Positions 34,241 through 42,822 of a stretch of DNA of 64,000 nt are shown here, piece by piece. Made by a program: the position numbers and the translations under genes. The notes beneath the pieces were generated by a model. It had not been told where the DNA came from and searched no databases. It worked only from the letters and a program-made list of their open reading frames with translations. Numbering within the stretch: the first letter of the stretch is position 1; each line of letters opens with the position of its first letter. This DNA comes from Erythrobacter sp. HKB08. GTDB taxonomy: Bacteria; Pseudomonadota; Alphaproteobacteria; Sphingomonadales; Sphingomonadaceae. The stretch spans positions 1,843,501-1,907,500 of the forward strand of contig NZ_CP035310.1 of assembly GCF_004114695.1 (NCBI RefSeq), read 5' to 3'.

Positions 34241-35785
34241 GTGTCCAATATCCGCCACGCCCTGTCGGTGAAGCGCGCCGACGATTTTGCCCAATGGTAC
34301 CAGGAGGTCATCTCCGCCGCCGACCTCGCCGAAGAATCCGGTGTGCGCGGCTGCATGGTCATGAAGCCGTGGGGCTACGGCATCTGGGAGCGCATCCAGC
34401 GCGTGATGGACGCCCGCATCAAGGAAGCGGGTGTCGAGAACTGCTATTTCCCGATCTTCATCCCGCTCTCGAACTTCGAGCGCGAGGCAGAGCATGTCGA
34501 AGGATTCGCCAAGGAAATGGCGGTCGTCACTCATCACCGCCTGATTGCGGGCGAGGATGGCAAGCTCATTCCCGATCCCGAGGCGAAGCTCGACGAACCG
34601 CTCGTCGTGCGTCCGACCTCGGAAACGATCATCGGCGATGCGATGGCGCGCTGGGTGCAGAGCTGGCGCGACTTGCCGCTGCTCACCAACCAGTGGGCTA
34701 ATGTCGTGCGCTGGGAGATGCGCACCCGCATGTTCCTGCGCACCAGTGAATTCCTCTGGCAGGAAGGGCACACCGCGCACGAAACACGCGAGGATGCGAT
34801 CGAGGAAACGCACCGCGCGATCGAAATGTACCGCGCCTGCGCGGAAGACGACCTGTGCATTCCGGTCATCGTCGGCGAAAAGCCGGAGAACGAGCGCTTC
34901 CCCGGCGCGGTCGAGACCTGGTCGATCGAAGCCATGATGCAGGACGGCAAGGCGCTGCAGGCGGGCACGAGCCACTATCTCGGAACCAATTTCGCCGAGG
35001 CGAGCGGCATCCGCTTCCAGGACCGCGAAGGACAGCAGCAGCTGGCGCACACGACCAGCTGGGGTTTCTCGACCCGCATGGTCGGCGGCGTCATTATGAC
35101 CCATGGCGATGACGACGGGCTGCGCGTCCCGCCGGTCATCGCGCCTTGGCAGGTCGTGATCCTGCCGATGCTGCGCGACAAGCCCGAAGACGAGGCCCTG
35201 CTCGATTATTGCACCAAGCTGGCGAACGAACTGAAGGGCAAGAGCGCGCTTGGCGAACCGCTTCGCGTCCTGCTCGACAAGAAGCCGGGCAAGGCCGCGG
35301 CGAAGCGCTGGGACTGGGTTCGCAAGGGCGCGCCCGTCATCATCGAGGTCGGTGGCCGGGACATGGAGAACGGCGTCGTCAGCCTGCTGCGCCGCGATCG
35401 CCTGTGGAACACGGACAACGGCAAGCCTGCCTTCCAGACGCCCGCCGTCGGCGAAGCTGCCGACATGCTCCCGGGCCTGCTCGAGGAAATCCAGAAGTCG
35501 ATTTTCGAGGAGGCGCGCAATCGCCGTGACGAGAACATCACGCGCGGTGTGACGACCTTCGACGAGCTTGCTCAGTTCTACGACGGCAAGACCCGCTATC
35601 CGGGCTGGGTCGAAGTGCAGTGGTCGAAGCCGACCGGCGATGCTCTCGAAAAGGTCGTCGAAAAGCTGAAATCGCTCAAGCTCACAATCCGCAATGTGCC
35701 CATGGATGCGGAGCCGGTCGACGGCCCCTGCATCTTCACGGGCGAGCCTGCGGTAGAGCGGATCTACGTGGCACGCGCGTACTGA
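34241..35785 (+). CDS. proS: Prolyl-tRNA synthetase
   Basis: Class II aminoacyl-tRNA synthetase (514 residues), of the shorter alphaproteobacterial/eukaryote-like type without the bacterial editing insertion between motifs 2 and 3. Motif 2 lies in RWEMRTRMFLRTSEFLWQEG, and GTSHYLGTNFAEASGIRFQD and TTSWGFSTRMVGG lead to motif 3. The anticodon-binding domain follows (VVILPMLRDKPEDE). The start is GTG at 34241 after AGGA (34231-34234). Confidence 0.96.
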   Translation: MSNIRHALSVKRADDFAQWYQEVISAADLAEESGVRGCMVMKPWGYGIWERIQRVMDARIKEAGVENCYFPIFIPLSNFEREAEHVEGFAKEMAVVTHHRLIAGEDGKLIPDPEAKLDEPLVVRPTSETIIGDAMARWVQSWRDLPLLTNQWANVVRWEMRTRMFLRTSEFLWQEGHTAHETREDAIEETHRAIEMYRACAEDDLCIPVIVGEKPENERFPGAVETWSIEAMMQDGKALQAGTSHYLGTNFAEASGIRFQDREGQQQLAHTTSWGFSTRMVGGVIMTHGDDDGLRVPPVIAPWQVVILPMLRDKPEDEALLDYCTKLANELKGKSALGEPLRVLLDKKPGKAAAKRWDWVRKGAPVIIEVGGRDMENGVVSLLRRDRLWNTDNGKPAFQTPAVGEAADMLPGLLEEIQKSIFEEARNRRDENITRGVTTFDELAQFYDGKTRYPGWVEVQWSKPTGDALEKVVEKLKSLKLTIRNVPMDAEPVDGPCIFTGEPAVERIYVARAY

Positions 35786-35803
35786 CGGGCGAGGGAGGGG
35801 ACC

Positions 35804-36391
35804 ATGATCGAATCGGTAAAATACAACCTGTCGAACCTGACCAATTTCGAAGGCCGCGATGCGCGCCAGACATTCTGGTTCTACGTGCTGTTTCTCATCA
35901 TTCTCCAGTTCGTGGCGAGCCTGATCGTCTCGATCCCGATGATGGTTGGCATGTTCCAGGGAGCTTTCGAAGCGGCGCGTTCGGGCGCCGACCCGCAGCA
36001 GCTCAACGCGGCGATGTTCGAGCAATTGGAAGGCTCGCTCAAGACGCAGATCTGGATCAGCGTGATCCTAGGCGTGCTGTCTGTGCTCCTTTTTGTCGCA
36101 GCCTTCGTCCGCAGGCTTCATGACAGCGGCAAGCCGGGTTGGTTGGCCCTCTTGGCGATCGGTCCTTACCTCGCAGCGCTGGCTATCAACGTGTCGTCTT
36201 TCGACAAGATCATGGCGAGCACGCGCGAGGCGATGACAGCGACCGATCCCAACCAGGCGATGGCGATGCAGTCCGAACTCTACGCCTACAGCATCCTGCC
36301 ATGGATCGGTTATCTCGTCGTGATCGCGTTCGGGGTGATGAAGTCGGACGAGGGGCCGAACAAGTATGGCGAGGCACCTGTCAGGTTCTGA
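35804..36391 (+). CDS. DUF805 membrane protein
   Basis: A 195-residue inner-membrane protein with four hydrophobic segments. The DUF805 signatures are present: NFEGRDARQTFWFYVLF near the N-terminus, VRRLHDSGKPGWLALL in the middle and EGPNKYGEAP at the C-terminus. A loop of about 40 residues between helices 1 and 2 and another between 3 and 4 are polar. The family has no established function. A strong ribosome site GAGGGAGGGG precedes the ATG. Confidence 0.85.
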   Translation: MIESVKYNLSNLTNFEGRDARQTFWFYVLFLIILQFVASLIVSIPMMVGMFQGAFEAARSGADPQQLNAAMFEQLEGSLKTQIWISVILGVLSVLLFVAAFVRRLHDSGKPGWLALLAIGPYLAALAINVSSFDKIMASTREAMTATDPNQAMAMQSELYAYSILPWIGYLVVIAFGVMKSDEGPNKYGEAPVRF

Positions 36392-36443
36392 AAAATCGCT
36401 TAGGCCGTGACACTTGGCGCGGGCGGTCCCATATGGGCCGCCT

Positions 36444-38720
36444 ATGGCCAAACGCCCTCATAACAAGCGCCCCCAAGGGCTGCCGTCGCGCGAGCAGGTT
36501 CTCGAATTCATCCAATCCGCAGACGGCATCGTCGGCAAGCGGGAAATCGGCAAGGCATTCGGGCTCAAGGGTCAGGAGAAGATCGCTCTCAAGCGCCTTC
36601 TCAAGGACATGGCCGAGGAAGGCCTGATCGACGGCAAGAAGACGGCCTATCACCGAATGGGCGGTGTCCCGAAAGTGACCGTATTGCGTGTCGTCGATAT
36701 CGAGGACGGCGAACCCTACGCCATTCCCGATGCCTGGCAACCCGAGGACGGAACCACCCCTCCGCGCCTGCGCGTGATCGAGAATAAGAAGGGCCGCACT
36801 CGTCAGGCTGCGCTCAGAACCGGCGACCGGATACTTGCACGGACGGAAGAGACCGGCGGCGGTTGGCGCGCGCATGTGATGAAGAAGCTCCCGGCCCGGA
36901 CCGAGGGGCTGATGGGCGTGGTCGAGATGGACGGCAGCGGAAAGCCCTGGCTCGCCCCTACCGACAAGCGCGTGCGCAACTCATCCCCGATCGCCGATTT
37001 GGGCGGTGCGGAAGAGGGCCAGCTCGTCGTGGCCGAACCCGCCGGTCGCTCGCCGCGATCCGGAGTGAAAGTCGTCGAGGTGCTTGGCGATCCGCTTGCT
37101 CCGAAGAGCTTTTCGCTCATCGCGATTTCGAAGCACGGCATCCCGCACGTATTCCCCGAGCAGGCGTTGGAAGAAGCGCGCGCCGCTTCGCAGCTGCATT
37201 TGCATGAAGACCACCGCGAAGACCTGCGCGATGTTCTCATCGTCGCGATCGATCCCGCCGATGCTCGCGACCACGACGATGCGATCTGGGCCGAGCCGGA
37301 CGGGAAGGGCGGCTACAAGGCTCTCATCGCGATTGCGGATGTCTCCTACTACGTCCGCCCGGGCGGCGCTCTCGACCGCGAGGCGCGCAAGCGTGGGAAC
37401 TCGGTCTATTTCCCGGACCGGGTCGTCCCGATGCTTCCGGAGATCCTGTCGGCCGACAAATGCTCGCTCAAGCAGGGCGAAGACCGCGCCTCGATGGTCT
37501 GCCACCTGCACATCGACAGCGAGGGCAAGGTGCTCTCGCAGCGTTTCACCCGCGCAATCGTGCGGATTGCGCAGAATATCGCCTACGAGGATGCGCAGGC
37601 GCAGATCGACGACGACAGCGCGCCCGAATACCTGAAGAACCTGTGGGGTTGCTGGAAAATTCTCGCCGCCGCGCGAGATGATCGCGACCCGCTTGAGCTC
37701 GAACTGCCCGAACGCCGCGTGATGCTCGACGAGCAGGGCAAGATCGCCGAAATCGCAGTGCGGGAACGGCTCGATGCCCACCGTGTCGTTGAGGACTTCA
37801 TGATCGCCGCCAACGTCGCGGCGGCAAAGGCGCTGGAGAACAAGTCGGCGCCAGTCGTCTACCGCGTGCACGAGCCGCCGAGCCGCGAAAAGCTGGTTGC
37901 GCTTAAGGACTATCTCGCGACGTTCGGACGCAACTTCGCGCTCGGCCAGGTGATCACCCCGGGGCTGTTCAATCGCATGCTCAAGGACGTGACCGACGAT
38001 GCCGAGAAGGCGCAGGTCATGGAAGCGGTGCTGCGCACGCAAACGCAGGCCTACTACGGGCCCAAGAATGCGGGCCACTTCGGCCTCGCGCTCGGTTCCT
38101 ACGCGCACTTCACCTCGCCGATCCGCCGTTATTCGGACCTGCTGGTCCACCGCGCGCTGGTCGATGCATACAAGCTCGAACAACCCAAGCCGACGGGCGA
38201 ACTCCCGCCGACTACCGGCCTCTCGGACCGCGATCGCGAGGACCTCTCGCGCATCACCGATGCCATCAGCCAGGCGGAGCGCCGCGCGATGGAGGCCGAG
38301 CGCGAGACGATCGACCGCTATGTCGCAGCATGGTTGTCGGGCCGCGTGGGCGAGACTTTCGACACGCGGATTACCGGCGTCCAGCCTTTCGGTTTCTTCG
38401 CCACAATCGAGAAGCTGGGCGGCGACGGGCTTGTGCCTGTGTCGACGCTCGGCCGTGAGCACTTTCGCTACGACGAGGCGGCGCATGCACTGGTCGGTGA
38501 GGACAGCGGAACCCGCTACGCGCTGGGCGACCGACTGAAGCTCAAACTGGGCGAGGCGAATCCGATCACCGGCGCTCTCAAGTTCGTGCCGCTCGATACC
38601 GAGGGCAATCCGATCGAGGCGCGCGGTGCGCGGCCCGTTCCGAAGCGCAAGGGCAAGTATGTCGGTGGAAAGCGCGGGCGACCGGCAAATATCCGGCACC
38701 AGGGCAAGCGTAAACGCTAG
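36444..38720 (+). CDS. rnr: Ribonuclease R
   Basis: A 758-residue processive 3'-5' exoribonuclease that degrades structured RNA. It has an N-terminal helix-turn-helix region (SREQVLEFIQSADGIVGKRE), cold-shock domains, the RNB catalytic domain with DPADARDHDDAIWAEPD (the metal-binding aspartates), a C-terminal S1 domain (FDTRITGVQPFGFFATIEKL) and a basic tail rich in Lys, Arg and Gly. ATG 36444 (MAKRPHNKRPQG) is preferred over an ATG ten codons earlier. The last four bases form CTAG shared with the convergent universal stress gene. Confidence 0.95.
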   Translation: MAKRPHNKRPQGLPSREQVLEFIQSADGIVGKREIGKAFGLKGQEKIALKRLLKDMAEEGLIDGKKTAYHRMGGVPKVTVLRVVDIEDGEPYAIPDAWQPEDGTTPPRLRVIENKKGRTRQAALRTGDRILARTEETGGGWRAHVMKKLPARTEGLMGVVEMDGSGKPWLAPTDKRVRNSSPIADLGGAEEGQLVVAEPAGRSPRSGVKVVEVLGDPLAPKSFSLIAISKHGIPHVFPEQALEEARAASQLHLHEDHREDLRDVLIVAIDPADARDHDDAIWAEPDGKGGYKALIAIADVSYYVRPGGALDREARKRGNSVYFPDRVVPMLPEILSADKCSLKQGEDRASMVCHLHIDSEGKVLSQRFTRAIVRIAQNIAYEDAQAQIDDDSAPEYLKNLWGCWKILAAARDDRDPLELELPERRVMLDEQGKIAEIAVRERLDAHRVVEDFMIAANVAAAKALENKSAPVVYRVHEPPSREKLVALKDYLATFGRNFALGQVITPGLFNRMLKDVTDDAEKAQVMEAVLRTQTQAYYGPKNAGHFGLALGSYAHFTSPIRRYSDLLVHRALVDAYKLEQPKPTGELPPTTGLSDRDREDLSRITDAISQAERRAMEAERETIDRYVAAWLSGRVGETFDTRITGVQPFGFFATIEKLGGDGLVPVSTLGREHFRYDEAAHALVGEDSGTRYALGDRLKLKLGEANPITGALKFVPLDTEGNPIEARGARPVPKRKGKYVGGKRGRPANIRHQGKRKR

Positions 38721-39172
38721 GCGGCGAGCCGGTCGATCTCTTCGTTCGTGAAGCGGCCGGGCACGATGTAGAGCGGGCAGGGCAGGTCACCCGAATGGCC
38801 CGCGAAGTGCGTAATGAGCGGTCCCGGAGGCCCCTCGGCCGCCGCACCCAGCACCAGCGCTGCCACTTCCGGATGGTCGGCGAGATATTCCTTGATGACC
38901 GTCTGGCCATCACCGATCTTGACGGTGATCACCGGCATGCGCCCGCTTTCGGAGAACAGGTTGCCGGCGGCGCTGCTCGCGATCACTTCGGCCCTGTCGC
39001 GCGCTTCTTCCTCAATGGTCGCTTGGACCGCGCCAAAGGCGTTGAAATTCTGCTTGGGTACGAGGGCCAGGATGTGGACCGCATCGCCGCTCTGCATCGC
39101 TCGCCGCGAGGCAAATCGCAGGGCTTTGCGAGCTTCGTCCGTCTCGTCCATCACCACCAGGTAAACGCGCAT
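38717..39172 (-). CDS. Universal stress protein (UspA family)
   Basis: A 151-residue soluble UspA-fold protein. The N-terminus MRVYLVVMDETDEARKALRF fits the first strand and helix of the fold, and HPEVAALVLGAAAEGPPGPL carries a G-x2-Gx-like nucleotide-binding region in weakened form. The ATG at 39172 is the natural start; a much longer in-frame extension runs through pdhC on the other strand and is discarded. It is divergent from pdhC with 118 bases between. Confidence 0.88.
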   Translation of the reverse strand: MRVYLVVMDETDEARKALRFASRRAMQSGDAVHILALVPKQNFNAFGAVQATIEEEARDRAEVIASSAAGNLFSESGRMPVITVKIGDGQTVIKEYLADHPEVAALVLGAAAEGPPGPLITHFAGHSGDLPCPLYIVPGRFTNEEIDRLAA

Positions 39173-39290
39173 CCATCTCTCTCCCGTGGCGCAAGCTATC
39201 CGCTGAAAACGTATTCGGCGCAAGAACCTTGCCCGAATGTGCCAAATTGGCCAAAGCAGAGCCGATTTGCCTCCCCAGCGAAGGAAAACC

Positions 39291-40580
39291 ATGCCGACGC
39301 CTATCAAGATGCCCGCCCTGTCACCGACCATGGAAGAGGGCACGCTCGCCCGCTGGCTGGTCAAGGAAGGCGACACCGTCAGTGCCGGTGACATCATGGC
39401 CGAGATCGAGACTGACAAGGCCACGATGGAATTCGAAGCCGTGGACGAAGGCACGATCGCCAAGATCGAGGTTCCCGAAGGCACGGAGAACGTAAAGGTC
39501 GGCACCGTCATCGCGATCCTCGCCGAAGAGGGCGAGGACGTGGGCGAGGCGGCTGCTTCCGGTGGCGGTGCTGCGCAAGAAGCTCCGAAGGTGGAAGAGC
39601 CGAAGGAAGAGGCCACTCCTGCGCCAGCGCCCGCTCCCACACCGGCCCCGGCACCGACTCCAGCTCCGAAGGCTGGCGGCGACCGCATCATTGCATCACC
39701 CCTCGCCAAGCGCATCGCCGAGCAGAAGGGGCTCGACCTCGCAAGCATCAAGGGTAGCGGCCCGAACGGCCGTATCGTCAAGGCCGATGTCGAAGATGCG
39801 CAGCCCGGCGCGGCTCCGGCCAAGGATGCGACCGCGGAAATGGCTGCGCCCCGCACGCCTTCGCAGACCCCGGCGGAGAGCGAATTCGGCGCACCGTTCG
39901 AAGCGCACAAGCTCAACAACGTCCGCAAGGTTATCGCCCGCCGCCTGACCGAAGCGAAGCAGCAGATCCCGCATATCTATCTGACCGTAGATGTCCGGCT
40001 CGATGCGCTGCTGGACCTGCGCAAGCAGCTCAATGCATCGCTCGAGGCGGACGGCGTGAAGCTGTCGGTCAACGACCTGCTGATCAAGGCGCTCGCCCGC
40101 GCGTTGCAGCGCGTGCCGAGCTGCAACGTCAGTTTCCAGGGCGAGGAACTGCACCAGTACAAGCGCGAGGATATCTCCGTCGCGGTCGCCGCGCCCTCGG
40201 GGCTGATCACCCCGATTATCGTCGATGCCGGTCGCAAGGGCCTCGCGCAAATCTCGACCGAGATGAAAGAACTTGCGGGCAAGGCGCGCGACGGCAAGCT
40301 TCAGCCGCACGAATACCAGGGCGGCACTGCTTCGCTGTCGAACCTCGGGATGTTTGGCACCAAGCAGTTCGACGCAGTCATCAACCCGCCGCAAGCAATG
40401 ATCCTCGCCGTTGGTGCTGGCGAGCAGCGCCCGTGGGTCATCGATGGCGCGCTAGGCGTCGCGACCGTGATGAGCGCGACGGGCAGCTTCGACCACCGCG
40501 CGATCGACGGTGCGGACGGTGCCCAGCTGATGGAAGCGTTCAAGAACCTCGTCGAGAACCCGATGGGGCTGCTGGTTTGA
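39291..40580 (+). CDS. pdhC: Pyruvate dehydrogenase E2, dihydrolipoamide acetyltransferase
   Basis: A 429-residue E2 core subunit. It has one lipoyl domain with K43 in [10 protein letters not shown], an Ala/Pro-rich linker, a peripheral-subunit-binding domain ([20 protein letters not shown]) and the catalytic domain with [16 protein letters not shown], which holds the HxxxDG active site. ATG 39291 follows AAGGA. TTGGCCAA (39247-39254), a palindrome in the leader, may be an operator. The E1 genes are absent and must be elsewhere, as in Zymomonas, where E2 and lpd form a separate locus. Confidence 0.95.
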   Translation: MPTPIKMPALSPTMEEGTLARWLVKEGDTVSAGDIMAEIETDKATMEFEAVDEGTIAKIEVPEGTENVKVGTVIAILAEEGEDVGEAAASGGGAAQEAPKVEEPKEEATPAPAPAPTPAPAPTPAPKAGGDRIIASPLAKRIAEQKGLDLASIKGSGPNGRIVKADVEDAQPGAAPAKDATAEMAAPRTPSQTPAESEFGAPFEAHKLNNVRKVIARRLTEAKQQIPHIYLTVDVRLDALLDLRKQLNASLEADGVKLSVNDLLIKALARALQRVPSCNVSFQGEELHQYKREDISVAVAAPSGLITPIIVDAGRKGLAQISTEMKELAGKARDGKLQPHEYQGGTASLSNLGMFGTKQFDAVINPPQAMILAVGAGEQRPWVIDGALGVATVMSATGSFDHRAIDGADGAQLMEAFKNLVENPMGLLV

Positions 40581-40969
40581 AGCTGATAGCCGCCATTTGC
40601 GCGCTCTGTGTTGCGAGCGTTGCAGTTGCGGCACCGCGGCTGGATCGTGCCGTAATGATCGGCCACGATGGGCCGGACTTCGACGCATGCGGAGCGGTCG
40701 GCCAGGTCGTGAACCTCAAGCCCGATGGCGATAATTTTCTGGCCGTGCGTTCGGCACCCAATGTCTCGGCGAAACGCATCGATACTCTCGGACCGCACCA
40801 GATCGTCTGGATGTGCGACCATGTCGAGGGCTGGCACGGCATCGTTTACGAGGGCTCCGAGGACCAGGACTGCCAGACATCCTCTCCGGTCGACAGCTAC
40901 CGGGCCTACGATGGCCCGTGCAAGGCTGGCTGGGTCTCCGACCGTTACATCCAACTGATTGCAGGCTGA
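40577..40969 (+). CDS. Exported SH3-like domain protein
   Basis: A 130-residue protein with a signal peptide ([20 protein letters not shown]). The mature part resembles a bacterial SH3 domain ([50 protein letters not shown]) with extra cysteines that could form disulfides. TTG 40577 overlaps the pdhC stop as TTGA. Earlier in-frame codons lie inside pdhC and give no signal peptide. Its place between E2 and E3 genes is curious, since it should be periplasmic. Confidence 0.75.
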   Translation: MKLIAAICALCVASVAVAAPRLDRAVMIGHDGPDFDACGAVGQVVNLKPDGDNFLAVRSAPNVSAKRIDTLGPHQIVWMCDHVEGWHGIVYEGSEDQDCQTSSPVDSYRAYDGPCKAGWVSDRYIQLIAG

Positions 40970-40971
40970 CC

Positions 40972-41373
40972 ATGGCGTCGAATGACAGCAACCTGATGAT
41001 GCGCGCGACCGCCATGCCGACGGACCTCAATCCCTATGGCGGGGTTTTCGGCGGTTGGCTCATGGCGCAGATGGCGCTGGGCGCAGGTGCGCTCGCTAGC
41101 CGGGTCGGGAAAGGCAAGGCGGTCGTCGTTTCGGCCAGCGACTTTGCATTCCCCGGCGCGATGAGCGTTGGCGACGAGCTGTCGGTCTATTGCAATCTCG
41201 CCGGTGCAGGTCGGACCTCGGTCACGATTTCGGCCGAGGCGATTTCGCGCGAGCGCCACGGCGAGGCTACGACGAAGGTGGCCGAAGGCGTGTTCAAATT
41301 CGTGCTGCTGGATGACGACGGGCGACCTCGCCCGGTTGGCGCGGCAGCGGAAATCCTCCCCAAGGAAGCATAG
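40972..41373 (+). CDS. Hotdog-fold acyl-CoA thioesterase
   Basis: A 133-residue acyl-CoA thioesterase of the YciA/acyl-CoA hydrolase type. MPTDLNPYGGVFGGWLMAQM is the hotdog helix region with the family's N-x-G-x-hydrophobic pattern, and VVVSASDFAFPGAMSVGDEL matches the central strands. It releases free acids from CoA esters in the cytosol. It starts three bases after the SH3 gene and ends six bases before lpdA, so it is part of this operon. Specificity is not evident. Confidence 0.85.
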   Translation: MASNDSNLMMRATAMPTDLNPYGGVFGGWLMAQMALGAGALASRVGKGKAVVVSASDFAFPGAMSVGDELSVYCNLAGAGRTSVTISAEAISRERHGEATTKVAEGVFKFVLLDDDGRPRPVGAAAEILPKEA

Positions 41374-41378
41374 GTATC

Positions 41379-42788
41379 ATGGCAAACTCCTACGACGTCA
41401 TCGTTCTCGGTTCCGGCCCCGGCGGCTATGTCGCGGCGATCCGCTGCGCACAGCTCGGGCTGAATACTGCGATAGTCGAGCGCGAGAACCTCGGCGGAAT
41501 CTGCCTCAACTGGGGCTGCATCCCGACCAAGGCGCTGCTGCGTTCGGCCGAGATATTCCACTACATGCAGAACGCGGGCGACTACGGCCTCAAGGCGCAG
41601 AAGATCGAGGCCGATCTCGAAGCCGTGGTAAAGCGTTCGCGCGGTGTGGCGAAGCAGCTCAACCAGGGCGTTGCGCACCTGATGAAGAAGAACAAGATCG
41701 CCGTGCATATGGGCGAGGGCACGCTCACCGGCCCCACCTCGCTGACAGTGAAGGGCGAAAAGGGTGAGGAAAAGCTCACCGCCAAGCACATCATCGTTGC
41801 CACTGGCGCCCGCGCCCGCGACCTGCCGTTCGCCCCGGCCGACGGCAAGCGCATCTGGACCTATCGCCACGCAATGGTGCCGCCGGAAATGCCGAAGAAG
41901 CTGCTGGTTATTGGCAGCGGCGCGATCGGTATCGAGTTTGCAAGCTTTTACAACGATATGGGCGCGGAAGTTACCGTGGTTGAAATGCTTGATCGGATCG
42001 TCCCGGTCGAGGATCACGAGGTCTCCGCTTTCCTCGAAAAGTCGCTCACCAAGCAGGGCATGAAAATACTCACCGGCGCTGGTGTCGAAGACCTCAAGGC
42101 CGATGCGAAAGGCGTGAAGGCCAAGATCAAGGACAAGTCCGGCAAGGTTGCCGATCACGAGTTCACCCACGCAATCGTCGCCATCGGCATCCAGCCAAAC
42201 ACCGAGAACATCGGCATCGACAAGCTTGCGGAGATGGATCGCGGCTTCATCCAGATCGACGACTACGGCCGCACGAAGTCGAAGGGCCTTTGGGCGATCG
42301 GCGACTGCACGCCGGGACCGTGGCTCGCCCACAAGGCCAGTCACGAAGGCGTGACGGCAGCCGAAGCGATCGCGCAGGAACTCGGCAACAAGGAGGTGCA
42401 TCCGCACGCCCTCGACCGCCGGAACATTCCCGGCTGCACCTATTGCCACCCGCAGGTCGCCAGTGTCGGCCTGACCGAGAAGGCGGCGAAGGAGCAAGGC
42501 TACGACCTCAAGGTCGGCAATTTTCCCTTCATCGGCAACGGCAAGGCCATCGCGCTCGGTGAAGCGAACGGCTTCATCAAGACAGTCTTCGATGCGAAAA
42601 CCGGCGAGCTTCTGGGCGCTCACATGATCGGCGCGGAAGTAACCGAACTGATCCAGGGCTACACGGTCGGCAAGCAGCTCGAGACCACCGAGGCGGAACT
42701 GATGCAGACGGTCTTCCCGCATCCGACCCTGTCCGAGATGATGCATGAAAGCGTGCTTTCGGCCTACGGGCGAGCACTCCATATTTGA
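41379..42788 (+). CDS. lpdA: Dihydrolipoamide dehydrogenase (E3)
   Basis: FAD flavoprotein (469 residues) that reoxidises lipoamide on E2. The N-terminal FAD site is VIVLGSGPGGYVAAIRCAQL, and the redox disulfide is C42/C47 in GGICLNWGCIPTKALL. The second Rossmann fold (LLVIGSGAIGIEFASFYNDM) binds NAD, and the C-terminal HPHPTLSEMMHES supplies the catalytic His-Glu pair. It serves the pyruvate dehydrogenase complex and could be shared with the 2-oxoglutarate complex. Confidence 0.96.
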   Translation: MANSYDVIVLGSGPGGYVAAIRCAQLGLNTAIVERENLGGICLNWGCIPTKALLRSAEIFHYMQNAGDYGLKAQKIEADLEAVVKRSRGVAKQLNQGVAHLMKKNKIAVHMGEGTLTGPTSLTVKGEKGEEKLTAKHIIVATGARARDLPFAPADGKRIWTYRHAMVPPEMPKKLLVIGSGAIGIEFASFYNDMGAEVTVVEMLDRIVPVEDHEVSAFLEKSLTKQGMKILTGAGVEDLKADAKGVKAKIKDKSGKVADHEFTHAIVAIGIQPNTENIGIDKLAEMDRGFIQIDDYGRTKSKGLWAIGDCTPGPWLAHKASHEGVTAAEAIAQELGNKEVHPHALDRRNIPGCTYCHPQVASVGLTEKAAKEQGYDLKVGNFPFIGNGKAIALGEANGFIKTVFDAKTGELLGAHMIGAEVTELIQGYTVGKQLETTEAELMQTVFPHPTLSEMMHESVLSAYGRALHI

Positions 42789-42822
42789 TTTTTGACAGGA
42801 TTGCGGGGAAGGCGGTGAACGA

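Noticed and set aside
38717-39928. 403-residue minus-strand frame including the universal stress gene
   Set aside because: Only the last 151 residues are the UspA-fold protein. The extension is antisense to pdhC.
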